This document shows, one piece after another, positions 10,835 through 23,240 of a DNA stretch of 64,000 nucleotides. The notes beneath the pieces are model-generated. The model was not told the origin of the DNA, ran no database searches, and worked only from the letters and a program-made list of their open reading frames with translations. The number at the start of each line of letters is the position of its first letter. Position 1 is the stretch's first letter. The position numbers were made by a program, and so were the translations under genes. This DNA comes from Mermis nigrescens (lineage: Eukaryota; Nematoda; Enoplea; Mermithida; Mermithidae): the NCBI GenBank assembly GCA_036768485.1, contig JAVLUZ010000652.1:62001-126000 (forward strand), in the 5' to 3' direction.

Positions 10835-13800
10835 AGCAAAGAAAAATGCTCCGATGGAACAAAAAAGGGAATATACTTGGGATTGTGTATTATCAAGGAT
10901 GTAAAAGGAGGGGACTAAGAATCTCCCTATGTTATATGCCAAAAATCGCAAAATATGTTAAAAATCAGACTTTCTCTAAATAATGCAAAAAATCGAAGTA
11001 TATTCCGCGGTCTCTGAAAAAACGTATTATTTTAAAATAATTTTCTCTGATTGACATAATATCTTAAAAGCATATTACGTAATGCAACTTTTTGCAGACT
11101 TCATTTAACTTTGATTTGCTTAATAATGTGACTGAAAGTGAAATGCTGTTAACAAATCATAATTAAGTTGTTCGTATTTCATTATTACTAAGCATGTCAC
11201 TTAGCAGATACAGCTATTCTAAGTGTCAAAGTGCAAGCAATATTCAAATTACCAAAAAATTGATTGAAAAAAGCAGCGAATTAGCAATGCAGTAGCTAAG
11301 CGAATTGGATGAAATAGTACATATCGATGCATTCAAGACAATCGATGATATTTTTGGTTCAAAGCAGTAGGAAACACGGAAGCTGACGTGCAACAGACCT
11401 TATGTAGATACTCTTTTACACATGTCTACAACAATTGTTTACTAAACTTTTACATTTTTCAAAGGCCGCAGAATATACTTCGATTTTCTGCATTGTTTAG
11501 AGAAAGTCGGATTTTTAACATATTTTGCGATTTTTGGCATATAACATAGGGAGATTCCTAGTCCCCTCCTTTTACATCCTCGATAATTCACAATCCCAAG
11601 TATATTCCCCTTTTTTGTTCCATCGTAGCATTTTTATTTGCTAGTACCCTACTTTTAATCAGAAAGATTTGGAAATACAATACTAGATTCCATTTACTGT
11701 GCGGTTCTTCTAATAATTGAATGGTTTAAACTTTACAAAGCTACTAGTTGTAGAAGAAACAAACATTCTGATTAGTAATTCTTATGTTACGTAGAACATC
11801 CTGTAAAGAAATATGCTTCCAAAACTTTCTAGAGCTAAACTTAATTTACATTTTAAACTTTACACAAGAGTGTGAAGAATTTTAGTGGGATTAATAATTT
11901 CGATATTGCTCTGATATAACGATCAGCATTTATTAAGAAATGAAACCTCTATAATGTTCTAAGAACAAATTAACATTAGGTGTTAATCACTTTACACTAC
12001 TCTTCATGCGCCCCTAGCAGACGTATCACATCTGTTTCCATAGATATTTTACGACTTTAGGGAAAAAATAAGTTACCGTGAGGCTCTAGAATGAAGCTTA
12101 TTATATAGTGTAAACTTTACACTAGCAACGAGTGTAAAGAAGATTTTAGTCGGATTTGTGAATTCGATATTACTCGGATATTACGATCAACATTCATGAA
12201 AAAATTATGTCTCCATAACGATTTAATGACAAATAGACACAGATGTAAACCACTTTACATCACTGTTGAGTGTAAACAAACGCGCCCAGCTGACGTCCCT
12301 TATTTGATTCCATGTAAATTTTCAGATTTCGGGAAAAAATTTAGGTTTTTGCAAAGCTCTAGAACGAAGATAAATCACTTTACATCACTGTTGAGTGTAA
12401 ACAAACGCGCCCAGCTGACGTCCCTTATTTGATTCCATGTAAATTTTCAGATTTCGGCAAAAAATTCAGGTTTTCGCAAAGCTCTAGAACGAAGATTGAT
12501 TAGCAGTGTAAACTTTACACAACCGCCTAGTGTAAAGAGGACTTTATTCCGATTTGTAAATCTGATATTACTCGGATATTATTATCAAAATTTATGAAAA
12601 AATTGCATGTCTACAATGGTCTGAGGACAAATAAACAATGAGTGTAAACTACTTCACATCACTGTTGGATGCAAACAAACACGCCTACGTGACGTCTCAC
12701 ATTTGATTCTTTGAAAATTTCTAGACTTCAGGAAAAAATTAGGTTTTTGGAATGCTCAAAAACGAAGATAAATACATTTGTAGTGTAAACTTCATGTAAA
12801 CACCTAAAGTAAAGAAGATTTTGGTCAGATTCGTAATTTTGATATTGTTCCGATATTACGATTAATATTTATAAAAAGATTAAGTCTCCATAATGTTCTA
12901 TGGGCAAACTAACAATAGGTGTAAACCACTGTACAACACTGTAGAGTGTAAACATACGCGCCAGACTGGCATATCAAATTTGGTTCCTGGTTCATTTCTT
13001 GACTTGATAATCGTGTCCCTGACTCATAACCGGAGAAGCAGGCAGAAAAAACAAGACAAAAACGCATTTTAAACACCAAATTTTTGACATTACACTCGCT
13101 AAATATTAATGTATACACAATTTGTTTTGACATGCACCCGATATAAAGCACTTTATTTTTATTCTATTGGACTTATCCCGACTGCTGGACGGAGAATGTG
13201 GCGAACAAAAACGTATTTTCCATCATTTAGAACACTGTAAACTTTAAAATTCCGTACCGAACTCCCCATTGAGTTTAAAGAAATTCGGTTTGGTACAATT
13301 TGTAGCTTTTAAATCGTAGTACATTCCTGTGTGCCAAAATTCTCTTCCAAAAATTATTTGGTATGATTTATTAATCAAAATTCGGAAAAAACGTGTTTTT
13401 TCGCCCATTTTTACCTCTGATTTCGAACTTTACACCCCCATAAATAACTCAATATTGCGTTTTTTAAATGCGGTTTGCTGCGATGTGTAGCCCCTGAGAG
13501 GCACTTTATTACTGCTGTATTCAACTCACCCTGACTCATAAGCGAGAAAATTTGGCAGAGAAATCTTAGTTAATATCCGTTTTTTTACACCATCCACTAG
13601 AGTGTAAACTTTAAACCCCAGGATCTAACTCACCATAGAGCATATAAGACTTTGTTTATATGCATAATGTAGCCCTTGATCCGCTCTACATTTCTGTCAG
13701 AAAACATTTTAAAAACTAATAACCGGAGTTGGTATCGGACATAAGCAGGTTGAAAACTCGACCAAAAAGTGCTTTTATCACCCCCAGATTTTCGCACTTT

Positions 13801-14167
13801 TTACACTGCCATTCGATAACTAATGCGAATTTCAAAAAACAAAAAAAGGTATATCTGTAGAATTCATCCCTCTATTATCTTGTGCTGTTCAATTCTTCAA
13901 GTCATCAATACTTAGTTGTCCACATGCCGCAGTAAAAAGGTCCCAAAATTTGTCCTATGTTATAACGTTACACAAAAACTTTACACCCTCTTTCCACAGT
14001 CAGTTTTAAGTTTCAAGAAAAACAAAAAAACATGGGCAGCGAATTTTTTTATTATCTTTCTTTTAAAAAAACCGCACCTTCCAGAAGTGTCCCGTTATAG
14101 CTGTAGGGGGGTGCACAGGTGTTAGGGGTACCCAAGTATATTATAGGTACGCGCTAACGCGCTACCT
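10835..14167 (+). mobile_element. Element X, copy 2 (complete)
   Basis: Same plan as copy 1: inverted repeats 10835-11012 and 11464-11642, core 11013-11463 (451 bp, inverted relative to copy 1), body 11643-14167 in the same orientation as copy 1, and 3' hairpin 14145-14167. A 125-bp tandem duplication starts near 12251. The body is highly similar to copy 1 but keeps a segment near 12155-12235 that copy 1 has lost. Confidence 0.75.
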
Positions 14168-14269
14168 AAGATGCACGTGATGCCTTTGTCTGCGTAATTC
14201 CAGCGGAGAAACTTACTACACAATAGAACAGCCTGACTAATTTGCCGCCTCGCTGAGGTAAAAATCTAC

Positions 14270-14727
14270 GTATTAAAACTTATCAATTACCTTATTATAC
14301 TATTAATACCTACTTGTGGATCCACGGATTCGGTGGCCATAGGTGAACAGCACCGAAATTATGGGGGGAGGTGCAAAATTTTTCAAAGGACAAAAAATGA
14401 TGATATGGCGAAGGTGACACAATTTTTAAACGTTTCTCATCGAGCACTATCCAGTGGCATCAAAAAATCTCGAAAAAAAGCAAAAAACATTTCAAAAATT
14501 AAATTCTGGGAGTATTCGAACTTTTAGGAAGGGAGAGTTCATACCCCCCAACCCCCTCCCCTCGACGCCCACGTGTGGTGGTGGCCTTGTTGAAATAGTG
14601 GCTTTGTTCGTACGGTGGCCGTGTTGGGACGGTGGCCGTGTAGGGACGGTGGTCACGTTGGTACGGTGGCCGTGTTGCGAATTTAGGTGGCCGTGTTGGG
14701 ACGGTGGCCGTGTTGGGACTGGTGGAG
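14270..14727 (-). repeat. Inverted copy of the sequence flanking X2 on its left, with minisatellite
   Basis: The segment containing AATACCTACTT (near 14306-14316) and the GTGGCCGTGTTGGGACG array (14577-14727) are reverse complements of 10591-10745. X2 therefore lies between two inverted flanks. An R1 repeat sits inside the right flank. Confidence 0.65.
14361..14580 (-). mobile_element. R1 MITE-like repeat
   Basis: Reverse-oriented copy with GTTTCTCATCGAGCACTATCC and CATCAAAAAATCTCGAAAAA, ending in a C-rich block and CCCACGTGTGG. Confidence 0.65.
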
Positions 14728-15004
14728 TTTCACACTCCGTGATGTGTACGTCCTTTTGCTGAGTTGCTATTTAATCATTTATTCGTATTTTTACCTCATT
14801 TCGCGTATTATTTCTGGACAAAAAATATTTTCTTGTTCTTGCCTTGCAAGCCTTTTAACGAAGAAGCATTAAATTCATTACTGTTTTCGCGTTTTGCACC
14901 AGCGCATAAAATAAAACATAAGTAATGAAACAGTAATCGCTTAGCTGAACTCATTCAATTAATGCGAGTAGGGAAATTGAGAGGTCTAGACCAAAGGTGG
15001 GAAC

Positions 15005-15225
15005 ACCAAAATTCTGGCGGGCGTATTTTTTCAAAGGCCGAAAAATGGTCTTAAATATCACGATACGGCGAAAAAACACCATTTTTCACTGTTTCTCATC
15101 GAGCACTATTCCATTGACACCTAAAAATTCCGAAAAAAGCAAAAAAATTAAAAAATCTGGGTTATTCGATTTTTCGGGGGTAGGTACATAATCCCAAACC
15201 CTCCTCGTACGCCGACATTTGGTCT
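15005..15225 (-). mobile_element. R1 MITE-like repeat
   Basis: CCAAAATTCTGGCGGG at the left, the core TTTTTCACTGTTTCTCATCG, then GTACGCCGACATTTGGTC at the right. Reverse orientation. Confidence 0.6.
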
Positions 15226-15227
15226 AG

Positions 15228-15415
15228 ACACTAGGAAAAAAATTGAAAAATTTCAAAGAAATGAGGTAAAATGAAGGCAAATAATATAAAAAAGTTTCCT
15301 CAAAAGTGTTTGAAATTGACCACAGAAACTTTTCACTAGCATACTTTTAACGCTATACGGGTTGATGTCATTTTGGCCATAAAAGCTCAATCTTTGACTT
15401 CCCAGACCGGCCTTG
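15228..15415 (-). repeat. Repeat E, reverse-oriented copy
   Basis: Reverse complement contains TTTTGGCCAAAATGAC-like and AGCGTTAAAAG-like blocks also found at 33960-34260, 54084-54414 and 54963-55420. Confidence 0.45.
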
Positions 15416-15982
15416 CCTAGAATCTCAGCTCATTCATGAGCAGTTTTGATAACCCAAATTTTCCGATGTCTCGCGCCGAATGTTTTACTGTGATTTTCAT
15501 AAAATTATGACGACATACCCATATCGCAAGCATATCTACGAAATTGCTGAGAGTCGAATTTTTATTCTGAAGAATTGTGTACTTAGGCGCACGAAATTTC
15601 GTAGAAATCCAGTTTCTAGGAATCCAGTTTCTCAAAATTGACCAGAAAAGGGAGGGATTTGCAATCTAATTTTTTACTGCACTTTTGGCATAATTTTTAA
15701 AATTTTCAGCACTTCGCTCCGCTTAAAGTACAGGTAGACGTTCAACAAAAACCTGAAGCTTTATCAGGGAATATTATGTAATTTTAAACATGATGCAGGT
15801 TTCAGGCAGCTAGTGCAAAATATGCACAAAATGAAGTGTGCACTGGGTCGTCGTAGAGGCCTTAGGGAGAGGGTTTGGCAAGCAGGGGCATCATCTGAAT
15901 TCTTTAGGTTTTGGGTGTCAAAAATTGCGAGGAAAGGTCAATTTTATTCTGACGAGGTCTCTGGTCTTATGGGGGTACCCAC

Positions 15983-16862
15983 TAGTGTTGTAAAAGATAT
16001 CTTTATCTTTATCTTTTTAGCAAGATAAAGATAAAGATAAAGATATCATTATCTTTATCTTGACGATTTCTTTATTTTATCTTTATCTTTATCTTTTGGA
16101 AAAATCACAGGCCATCTTTATTTTTATCTTTATCTTTTTGATAGGAATTTATCTTGCTAAAAAAGATAAACTATGCACATAAGGTAGCACGTAATCCAAA
16201 ATGCAGGTTTGATGCGAAATACATTTAGACGCATTCAAGTTTTACTGTATTACAAGAACAGAAAGGAAAATGGTTGTTTAAACCCAACGGCGTGCAGCCC
16301 AAACTAATGCTAGTAGACCTAAGTAAGCGGGAGTGATACCGATCTGAGCGGGAGTACTACTACTAGCACCCACGTTAATCTAAGTCTAAGCCTAGGAAAA
16401 ATGAGAAGTTTGAAAAAATCAATAACTGTTGCCACTGTACTTTGTACAGGCGAACAGAGCAGGGCTGTGATGCTTGTGAAAAGAAAGAAGTGACTTGTTG
16501 TCAGCCAGTAGTAGTAGTACAGGATCAGTCAGATACTGCGGGTAAACCCCGAATCTACATTGATGTGTGCTTAATGCCCATCACCTCTTTGACCTCAGGG
16601 AGTTAGGGCATTCAGTTGTGTCTGCTTTGCATTACCCACTCTAGTTTATTGCACTTCACATGCATCATTCTCATAGGTCCAGGCAGGCGACCATATTTAC
16701 ACTTTATCTTTATCTTTATCTTTTTGGATCATTTATCTTGAAAATTATCTTTATCTTTATCTGTCTTAATTTTTTATCTTTATCTTTATCTTCTATATTT
16801 TAATATTTCAACTTTATCTTTATCTTTTATTTTGCAAAAAATCCTCATCTTTCACGACACTA
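15983..16862 (+). mobile_element. Complete non-autonomous hAT element with 8-bp target duplication
   Basis: Terminal inverted repeats TAGTGTTGTAAAAGAT and ATCTTTCACGACACTA bound 880 bp, flanked by identical GTACCCAC at 15975-15982 and 16863-16870. The 8-bp duplication and TAGNG ends fit the hAT superfamily. Both ends are dominated by TATCTT/AAGATA runs; the middle has no coding frame. Confidence 0.88.
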
Positions 16863-16879
16863 GTACCCACTCGTTTACG

Positions 16880-17080
16880 CATGTTTGCATCATAGGCGCA
16901 CGCTGCGCAGCATAGTCAATCTGGATCATAAGTGGGCAGGAACAAAATTCTTGGGGGAACGGGGTGAAATACTCAAAAAAGTACAAAAAATTAAATTTCG
17001 GGGGACTTGATTTGGGGGAGTCCGCCGGACTCTGGGGGTTTAGAGCCCCTCTATCGATCTCCACACCTATGTGTGGTCTG
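16880..17080 (-). repeat. R1-related degenerate repeat
   Basis: GGCAGGAACAAAATTCTTGGGG, AAAAAAGTACAAAAAATTAAAT and ATCTCCACACCTATGTGTGG resemble the ends of R1, but the core is lost. Confidence 0.4.
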
Positions 17081-17089
17081 AAATGATTA

Positions 17090-18360
17090 TACCCTAAATG
17101 AGCTTTGATAATAAAAGCTAGAGCAGCAAGAAAATTCTGGGCGATAGGCTGGGTGAAATCGCCAAGAACATCACTAAACAAAGAACTCCATATATCAGGA
17201 GTAATCTGCGGGGGTTTTTTAACTTCTTGGGTTGTAATAATTCTTCCCCCACACCAACGTGCTCATACGAATATGCACGCACGTATTTTTTTAAATTTTG
17301 ATTCTATTTTTGTTCGTCTAGCTCTAATTTAGTCTTAAAAAGTTTTCCTTGTGCCTGATGCTACGTCCTTTGTGCATTTTTGGGCTGACTGGAGCAGCTC
17401 CCGTGCAAAATTTGCTAGACACCAGTAAAATTATGCTTTTTCGAAATCTTCATTTTCAAGCAAATATTCTGACGATGCCCGTGGATAGAGCAAGAATTTC
17501 AAATAACATCATGTTTTTCGCTTTTCAGTGATCTTAAATTTCCCTAAATTTCGGTTATGCTTGCGTGCGATGTTTTTTGTTAAAGCAACGAATGCAAAGT
17601 TTAGGAATGGCCTGCTCAGACGATGAACCTGAATTTTTAGCATACGAAACAATATTGTTTTTTTCAGAAAGCTAAAAATGTGAGACTTGCTCTATATGGA
17701 AACTTTGCTGTAAAATGATTTACAGGAAAAATACGACAGTCTTGAGTTCATTTCAAATACATGGCTGTGCCTTCTTGCTGATACCTGTACATATTTTAAC
17801 TCTCGAGTTTATTTTCAAAAAATGACTCGGTTTTACAGGAAATATAATCGGACTGAATAGACAAAGAACACGGACAGGTGTAAGCGCGCCTAAATCAGCA
17901 TTCGAGAAATACTAATAAAAATTGCAAAATATAAAAAAGCCAAAGTTGTATCAATTTAAAAGTGTATAGCTATACAAACGATCTTAATTATTCGTCAGGA
18001 TAAATGATCAAAAACCAAATATGATTATTTGCTAAAAAAATTATTCAGAATTACATAAAAATGTATAAATTATAAGCATTCCCGAAATAATGTGTAAAGC
18101 GTATCTAAGTGCTTTACATGTGAATGCAGTAACAATTAGACAGTAGGAGGCTTTGAGATCTCTAGACCCCGAATAGAAAAATTGAAAATTCTCGGGAAAA
18201 ATTAGGTAAAATCATTACTCCATATATACGAAGACGAAAATTTCTCGCAGAGTTCCTTTTAATCTACCAGAAACTGCGGATGAACATGATTTTCCACGCT
18301 GTTCAGGCATTCCTGCCAATCATTTAAGATATTTTAAGTCAAAAAAAGCAATTTGTGTAA
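17090..18360. other. No recognisable gene
   Basis: AT-rich DNA. Open frames around 17105-17531 are short and show no family features. Confidence 0.45.
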
Positions 18361-18365
18361 CTTCC

Positions 18366-18625
18366 CAGGGGCCCGTTGCATAAAAACTACAAGCTACAAA
18401 ATACAAGCTACAAGTAAAACTCGCTACAAGTTACACAAGTAGGCGTTGCAGAAATACACGATACAAATTAAAAGCTACAAGTTAGATACATTTATACGAG
18501 CCCTACAACGGTCTTACAAGTCGTAAAATTGTATGGTTCAAGTGCTACCATTGTAACTGTAGATTAACATACACTGGTTCTATAAGTCTAAGAAGCGTGT
18601 TACAATTTCTACAATTGTAGTTACA
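18366..18625 (+). repeat. CTACAAG-rich repeat with GGGCCCGTTGCATAAAA end
   Basis: Begins GGGGCCCGTTGCATAAAA, a sequence type common at ends of animal DNA transposons, then many ACAAGCTACAAG-like units. The expected right end (reverse complement of GGGCCCGTTGC) was not seen. Confidence 0.4.
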
Positions 18626-18633
18626 AGCACTTG

Positions 18634-18880
18634 TGGGCGTGGGAGTTGAGGGAAGTATGTACCCTCCAGAAGGCGAAAACTCCACTCCAGAAACCAAATA
18701 TCCCCCCAGAATCAAATTTTTACAGTTTTTTATTTTTTTACGCAATTTTTTGATGCTAATGGATAGCGCTTGATGAGAAATGTTGAAAAATAATGTTTTT
18801 CGTCATACCACCATTTTTAAGACCATTTTTGGACTTTTGAAAAATCTTGCACCCCCAAAATTTTGATCCTGCCCGCTTAA
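18634..18880 (+). mobile_element. R1 MITE-like repeat
   Basis: C-rich start, CCCCCCAGAATCAAATTTTT, core GATGCTAATGGATAGCGCTTG and CATACCACCATTTTTAAGACC, ending AAAATTTTGATCCTGCCC. Confidence 0.65.
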
Positions 18881-19013
18881 GCTTACAAGTCGCATACGTG
18901 TGCGTCAAAAAGCTTGTCTCAGTCTAGCAACAATCACTACAATCTCACCCTACTCGCATTTGTTTCTCAAAAAATTTACAACGGAAAAAAGCAGACTATA
19001 ATCATACTTTACT

Positions 19014-21767
19014 AGCAAAGAAAAATGCTCCGATGGAACAAAAAAGATGAATATACTTGGAATTGTGGATTGTTACGTATGTAAAATGAGGGGACCAGGA
19101 AAAAGCTACCTAATGTCGCGAAATGTACTAATAATCATACTTTCTCTAAGCAACGCAAAATATCAAAATGTATTCTGTGGCCAACAGATTAAAATAAATA
19201 TTCAACTATAAAAATGATTGAAAAAGCAGCACGTCAGCTATGCAGTAGCTATGGGAACTGACATTGAGTAAGCTAACAGTCTTTCTAAGCCAATTGAATG
19301 AAATAGCAAACATCGATGGATCCAAGACAATTGAAGAAATTGTTAGTTCAAAAAAGTAGGAAATGCGTAAGTTGACTTGAAGAAGACTAAATGTGGGTAC
19401 ACTAGCATGCCCTTAACGATTGTGTGCACTAATCAATCGGCCTATGCTTTGCTTGCTATATTGCTCATAACAAAGTAAAACAACTTTAAATACAATACCA
19501 CTTAGTTTTCTATCAATTAGGATACGAAGATAGTCAACGCTGCTACTTGCCAGCAATTTGAATAAAAAGTAAACATTATAGATTTCGTTTATACACTCTT
19601 ATCTGAAACTTTGAAAATTAGAATCATACTTCGATTTTTTGCGTTGCTTAGAGAAAGTGTTATTTTTAGCAGATTTTGCGACTTTAAGTAGCTTTTTCCT
19701 AATTCCATCCTTTTACATCCTTAATAATCCACACTTCCAAGTTGATTAATTTTTTTGTTCCATCGGAGCATTTTACCCTGCTAGTACCCTACTTTTAATT
19801 AGCATGATTTGAGTACATGAGTCAGTAATACAGTAACATGCCACAATAATGACAGCAGTCCAAGAACGCGGAAAACAATATTGTTCTTAATATCAGCAAT
19901 ATCCTTTTTAAACAACACAACCTTACATCATTTAAACATATCAAAGTTTTTAAGGATAAACTTTACGCAAATATCAAGTGTAAGGAACACTAACGCTCAG
20001 ATTTGGAAGTAAAATAAAGTTGTAGTATAAACTACATATTAACAACAAATGAATTGTGCAAACTTTACACAACTACTATGTGTAGAGAAAACTAACAGTC
20101 AGATTCCCAATTCTGATTTTACGTTGAACATTTTGAAAAAAATTAAGCTTCCGTAAGGCTCTAGAACTAGAGTCAATGTGCAGTGTAAACTTTACACAAC
20201 CACAAAATATAAAAAGATTTTACTTGGATTTGTAATTCTAATATTACTCTGACATTACGATTAAGATTTATGGGCAAATTGAGACTTCACAATAACCCGA
20301 GAACAAATAAACATCAGTTGTAAGCTACTTCACACCACTGTTGAGTGTAAGCAAATGGGCTCAACTGGTGTCTCTTATTTGATTATCGGTACATTTTTAG
20401 ACTTTAGAAAAAATCAAGCTTCTGCAAGGCTCTGGAACTAAATTTAATGGGTAGTGTAAACTTCACAAAAACACACAGTGTGGAGAAAATTTCAGTCGGA
20501 TTCGTAATTCCGATATTACTCTGATTTAACGATCAATATTTATGAAAAAATTAAGACTACACAATGGCCCGAGGACAAATAAATATCAGATGTAAACCAC
20601 TTCACACCGCTGTTGATTGTAAACGAATTGGCGTATCACATTTGGTTTCTGATTAATTTTTAGACTTGAGATTATGTCCAGACTCATAACCCAGAAATTG
20701 GCAGAAAACACGTTCAAGTCCCCCATTTTTTGACTTTAAATCTACCGAAAAAGCTGAATATTGATGTAAAGAAACGCAATTCGCTGTGACGCGTACCCCT
20801 TAGAAAGCACCTGATTTTTATCCTATTCGACCTCGCCCGAGTTCTGAACAGAGAAAGTGGCGGACAAAATATGGACAAACACGTATTTTTAAATGTCCAC
20901 CACATTTGTGACCCTTTGATTGTAGTACGTTTGTATGTGTCAAACTTATGTTTCACAAAATATTTGATATGATTTACCAATCAATATATGAAAAAAACCT
21001 GTTTTTCACCCATTTTATACTAAAGATTTTGAGTTTTATACCCCCTTACCTAACTTAATATTATGTTTTTTTGAACGCGGCTTGCTTCGACGAGTAGCCC
21101 TTAGAAGCTACTTAATTTCTATTTCATTCAATTCATCCCAACTCATAACCGAAAAAGTTGGCAGAGAAATCTTGGACAAAATCTGTTTTTTTCCGCTCAT
21201 CCACTAAAGTATAAAGTTTAAAACCCTGGTACTAACTAGGTATTGATTGTAGAAAAGTTTGCTGCCAAGCACAAGATAGTGCCTGATCCGTAGTACATTT
21301 TTGTCAGAAAAAATTTCTCAAAACTCATAACCGGAATTGTTGGCAGACATAAACAAGTCGGAAACTCGACTAAAATGTGTCTATTCACCCCAGATTTTCG
21401 CACTCTTTTTACTCCCATTCGAGAACTAATGCGAGATTCGGAAAACAAAAAAGCGTCATCCACAGAATTCCTTCATCTACAAATCAATGCCATTAAATTG
21501 TTTGAAGAGTCAATACTGAGTTGTCCACAAGCCCGGTAAAAAAAACCCCGAAATTCACTATATGTAATAACGTTACGCCAAAACTTTACACCTTCTTTAC
21601 ACAGTCAGTTTTTAGTGTTAAGAAAAACAAAAGAAAAGAGACAGAGAATTTTTATGTCTTTCTTTTAAAAAAACTGCACCTTCCATATGTGTCCCATTAT
21701 AGCTGTAGGGGGTGCACAGGTGTTGGGGGTACCCAAGTATATTTAGGTACGCGCTAACGCGCTACCT
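19014..21767 (+). mobile_element. Element X, copy 3
   Basis: Begins with AGCAAAGAAAAATGCTCC after ACT, has a decayed foldback module (arms about 19014-19183 and 19621-19782), and a shortened body with GTGTAAACTTTACAC near 20181. Ends in hairpin AGGTACGCGCTAACGCGCTACCT at 21745-21767. More diverged than copies 1 and 2. Confidence 0.7.
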
Positions 21768-21854
21768 ATGCTTAAATACTTACCCTAAAATAAAATAGTA
21801 AACATAAATTTGGAGTTTTACAAAACGATAAATGAAGAAGCCAGCGGATTACTT

Positions 21855-22021
21855 AACCTAAATAGATGAATAAGTCAAATAAAGTTCATGGTCTTGCCAA
21901 AAGAATTAAAAAAATGAAAAAATCAGCATTCAGAGGATTTGAACCCATTATTCTTTGTCAAATCCATATGCGAGAACAGACACGTCAGCCACTTGCACGA
22001 ACTCAACATATCGGCAGATTT
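21855..22021 (-). mobile_element. tRNA-derived SINE, first part (interrupted)
   Basis: Reverse strand carries the A-box-like GTGCAAGTGGCTGACG and the B-box GGGTTCAAATCC. It matches the SINE at 27001-27250. The rest of the unit continues at 23128 after an inserted element. Confidence 0.65.
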
Positions 22022-23127
22022 CCAGGCCCGTAGCTAGGGGCGGTGCATGTGGTGCGGCCTCACCCCTTCTTCCCAAGGGTCATGTATTTGTCAAACTTAT
22101 TAATATCGCACTGCTAAGATTTTAGACACATTGTTGCAATAACTTATTAGTGTGCCTTATATCCTCATAACCAGACTTTATCTTTTGCATGAATGCAAGA
22201 TTATTTTTTAAAGTAGTACTTGCTTAGCAGCCAGGTATTATGCTTAATAAGCCTCTGTGATCTTGAGATAGCCAAAAATCTATAGTCTTTTTCATTAAAC
22301 TTTGTGGTTTTATTCGAAATTTTCATACAAGAATTAGGCTACAAAAGCGGTTTAAACTTTTGATGCAGTAATGCAGCTTGACACTGGCATGCGTCTCCAA
22401 GTGACTCGATATACTGTAGAATATCATATTAATTGTATTAGTTTAAAACACTTTTATAGTCACTTTTAATTTTTTCAAAAACCCTAAAGCTAAATAAAAC
22501 AAACTATAGTTTTGCGTTTCTAATATTTTATATATCCTGTCTGTGTAATCTTGAGAGACTTAAAATTCTTCTGTAGAAAAGAATCGTTTTCAGTGTACTA
22601 GCATAAGCATGAAATGTCAAAACGAATGTAACATTTCAGTTTTGCTAGGTATCATCATCCTCATTATTTCTTATTTAGGTGGGCAGCACTAAAATTCTCT
22701 GGGGAAGGAGGTGAAAAATTTTTTAAAGGTCAAAAAAATGGCCCTAAAAGCGGTCGTATGGTAAAAAAAAAACACCATTTTTCGATGTTTCTCATTGAGC
22801 ACTATCCAATGGCATCAAAAAATCGCTAAAAAAATTTTCAAAAATTTAATTCTGGGGGATGTATTGCAACTTTTGAGGGAGGTGAAAACTCCCCAAAAAA
22901 CCCCTCATGCCCGAGTGTGGTCGCAACCCCTTCCCTCAGAAAATCCTGGCTACGGGCCTGCGCTGTATTGTGGACAATAGATAAAAATCTGAAATAATTT
23001 CTATACTTCCAAACAACATCCTACACTTATCACGCTGCAGGTTTTTTAACATGGCGTGGCGACGTATTGGAACATATGATTAAGTGACTGTCTATCAATA
23101 CAATGCACGTTAACTGAGTCTCGCAGC
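22022..23127. mobile_element. Inserted DNA element with CAGGCCCGTAGC ends, splitting the SINE
   Basis: CAGGCCCGTAGCTAG near 22024 is mirrored by CTGGCTACGGGCCTG at 22945-22959. An R1 copy lies at 22681-22930. The interrupted SINE resumes at about 23128, where AGATTTC repeats the bases before 22024, so the insertion may extend 168 bp past the right inverted repeat. No coding region. Confidence 0.6.
22681..22930 (-). mobile_element. R1 MITE-like repeat inside the CAGGCCCG element
   Basis: GGGCAGCACTAAAATTCTCTGG, then the core TTTTTCGATGTTTCTCATTG and GGCATCAAAAAATCGC, ending GCCCGAGTGTGGTCGCAACC. This copy suggests that R1 is the internal part of a larger CAGGCCCG-ended element. Confidence 0.65.
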
Positions 23128-23240
23128 GAAGATTTCAGCTTGATCATACTATTTTGAAAAAAACACATCATTCTACTGATGTTTAAGAATAGTGCATCTA
23201 TATAAAAAATAATCATTTATTAAAGACGAGTCGAAAACCT
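23128..23240 (-). mobile_element. tRNA-derived SINE, second part
   Basis: Reverse complement of the left part of 27001-27110 (TTTAATAAATAATTATTTTTAT and AGTAGAATGATG blocks). Completes the unit broken at 22021. Confidence 0.6.
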
